A stretch of 64,000 nucleotides of DNA from Erinaceus europaeus (lineage: Eukaryota > Chordata > Mammalia > Eulipotyphla > Erinaceidae): NCBI RefSeq assembly GCF_950295315.1, contig NC_080177.1, positions 76,333,786-76,397,785 of the forward strand, given 5' to 3'. Made by a program: the position numbers and the translations under genes. The notes under the pieces were generated by a model. It saw only the letters and a list, made by a program, of their open reading frames with translations. It searched no databases and was not told where the DNA came from. Of the stretch, positions 62,049-64,000 are shown piece by piece (the stretch's first letter is position 1; every line of letters begins with the position of its first letter).

Positions 62049-63852
62049 CTCTTTTTTTTTTTTTTAACTTTTCCTAACAGGGAAATACCCCAGAGGAGAC
62101 TGGTTTTCTGCTGTCAGTTCCAGGGTGACATCTGTGGTTTTCACCATTACCCATGAACATTCGCCATTGGGAAGCATCACTAAGTGATCTGTAGGTTGCA
62201 GAAAGCAGCCGGAGCCTGGGAAGGCATCAGAGGGCTGTGCACATAACAAGGGCTGGCAGCATTTCAGAAACGGGGTGGCCAAGTACCCAACTCCTCTTCT
62301 TTAGCAAGTCATCAGGGGTAAAGAAGAAGGGAGATGGTGAAAAGAGAAAAGAGGCAGAAGCCAGAGATTAGCTTCGCTTACAGGATAAAATTTTACATTA
62401 CAACTCAGTGTTAGAATAAAATTTTGGATGAATTTTGAAATTATTTTTTAAAACAGAGCATACCGTCAAGAACAGTGATTACAGCTGATGTTCACAACAG
62501 ACTTGCTCATTCGGAATTTTCACCTCCACCTCATGCCCAGAGAACATAAAAGCCTAAGACTGGAACTTCCTGGAGCATTCTCCTCCACCAGCCTGACAGC
62601 CATGTCCTGAGAACTAGTCGAGGTTTGCTTCCCTTTAACAGTCGTGGGACAGCCTCTCTGAACTCTGCCTCCTCCTCTTCCCCCTCCTCTTTTTCCTCTT
62701 CCTCCTCTACTTTCTCCCCCTCCTCCACCTCCCCTTTCTCTTCCTCTTCCTCCTCCTGGCTCCCCACTCCTCTAACATCCCTGCAGATAAAAGCTACTCA
62801 TCCTACTTGTCCCTGGGAGTTGAAAAGGTACTGAAGACTGCTCCCTCCATACTGTTTCAACTTATCACTCGTCCACCCTCCCAGAAAAGTATCTGTCCTA
62901 ACGAATCGGGTGCCACATGTCACACTAACTATACACTTGCTTCCCTTGACTGTGTCATCTGCCTTCCTCTAAGTCAGGTAGATGCAAGGAAGAAAACCCT
63001 GATGTGAAGAACACCATACTCACTGCTGGAAGAATGATGCATAGAAGAAAGTGACTAGGAACCCAAGTTAACTTCCACTCGGCCACTTTCCCTGGGGTCC
63101 TAATTCAGTTACCACTTTGGGTACCACTGACTTGACTAAGTTTGGATACTTAGGGTGTGGGATGCTATCAGCTTTATCACCTGCTCCATTTGACTAGTGC
63201 TGGCAGCAGAGTAAAAACTGTGAATTAATGCAGATTATGGAAATTAAAAATTTTGAATATCCAGCAATGTTTGGAAAAGTTAGATGGATTTTTTCTATAT
63301 TAACTGTAATATCTATATAATGAAGACATGACTAGGTTCCAGCTGTCACCCACTATCTGATATGTTATTCTTTCAGAACCCTGGAAGGTGATAAAAAAGG
63401 GATTGTAAGAGAAAAATTAACTAAAAAAATAGCTGAGAAGCCACAATACTGCTTAATAACAGTAATAATTCTTTCCTTTCCCTCACGTATTCTCTGATGA
63501 GATTGTCTTCTCTGAGCTGCTAATTACTAACAACCTACAAGATTGCCCTGATTCTAGCTGGGCAGAAATTTCTGTTCTTACTTTTCATAAAAATTTAGTC
63601 CAGGCTTGCCAGCCTCCACAATTATTTAAACCAATTCCAGGAGAGAGAAATAGAATGTCTATTATCTCAGCTTCTCTGGAGAACTCTAACCAATACAAGT
63701 AACAAAAAATAAAAACTGTGACAAAATCCTAAATATTAGAGAAATGACAAAGGCAGGAATAAAGTTATCATCCAAGGTCTTATACACATGATTAGACATG
63801 AGCCACAATTCTGACCCTGAACTTCCTAGCAACCAACTCAAACAAGCAAGCT
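62049..63852. other. About 1.8 kb without recognised gene or transposon
   Basis: Mixed unique sequence. The pyrimidine tract at 62668-62757 is annotated separately. 'CAGCTTCTCTGGAGAACTCTAACCAATACAAG' near 63669 resembles the end of an ancient mammalian repeat; family uncertain. Confidence 0.45.
62668..62757. repeat. Polypyrimidine tract (CCTCTT/CCTCC)
   Basis: About 90 bp almost entirely C/T. Read on the minus strand it gives a glutamate-only peptide, an artefact. Confidence 0.93.
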
Positions 63853-63966
63853 TGTAGTGGGGGTTGTATTATTGTGTGGAAAACTAAGAAATGTTATGCA
63901 TGTACAAACTACTGTATTTACTGTTGACTGTAAAACATTAATCCCCAATAAAGAAATTTTTTAAAA
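63853..63966 (+). mobile_element. L1 3' end
   Basis: 'TAGTGGGGGTTGTATTATTGTGTGGAAAAC', 'TGCATGTACAAACTACTGTATTTACTGTTGACTG', 'CATTAATCCCCAATAAAG'. Confidence 0.9.
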
Positions 63967-64000
63967 AATATTAATCTTGTATTATTTAGGAAGATCATAT

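Noticed and set aside
62531..62767. Glutamate-rich open frame on the minus strand
   Set aside because: Produced by the polypyrimidine tract at 62668-62757; no gene context.

Overview
The window is nuclear DNA of a placental mammal. It is AT-rich, has no bacterial-style gene layout, and is packed with mammalian retrotransposons: LINE-1 (L1), tRNA-derived SINEs, relics of MIR and L2, and many microsatellites. The dominant SINEs have a tRNA-like head followed by the block 'CACCTGCAGGGG..GGTGAAGCAGG'. From memory these look like hedgehog (Erinaceus) SINEs; this species guess was not checked by any search. I recognise no host protein-coding exon, tRNA, rRNA or other functional RNA gene, so the window reads as intergenic or deep intronic sequence. 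Almost every open reading frame over 60 codons is a translation of a SINE, an L1 fragment or a simple repeat.

Names used below. SINE-A1: tRNA-like head 'GGGCGGTAGCGCAGCGGGTTAAGCGC', often with a 3' stem-loop module that opens with CCTCCAGG and closes with CCTGGAGG. SINE-A2: head 'GGTGGCGCACCTGGTTGAGCGC'. SINE-B: 'GATAGCATAATGGTTATGCAAA'-type head. SINE-C, -D and -E: rarer tRNA-like families. X: a non-coding retroposon of up to about 1.3 kb whose last ~90 bp resembles L1 3' ends. At least a dozen X pieces are present, several with target-site duplications (TSDs) or 5' inversions typical of L1-type target-primed reverse transcription.

Layout. 0-10 kb: L1 pieces, one with ORF1 fused to ORF2, SINEs, a 39-bp SINE head flanked by a 14-bp TSD, an L2 relic and three X copies. 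10-21 kb: SINEs, MIR, L2, L1 and a 70-bp triplication. 21.9-23.1 kb: a 1,222-bp non-LTR retrotransposon fragment of a type I associate with invertebrates, inserted in a SINE-A2. 23-41 kb: X, L1, SINEs and quiet unique DNA. 41.27-42.33 kb: a second, about 97% identical copy of the same element on the minus strand. 42-45 kb: a dense SINE cluster. 45.7-53 kb: two repeat-poor stretches that are candidate regulatory DNA, and a 360-bp solo LTR inside a SINE. 53-64 kb: an LTR-like remnant, more SINEs, X/L1 nests and a pyrimidine-rich tract.

The most notable content is the pair of young non-LTR copies. Both are 5'-truncated, have perfect TSDs, end in an AAG-repeat tail that begins immediately after the stop codon, and are much richer in CpG than their surroundings. 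A recent, possibly horizontally acquired element in this mammalian lineage is the hypothesis most worth testing.
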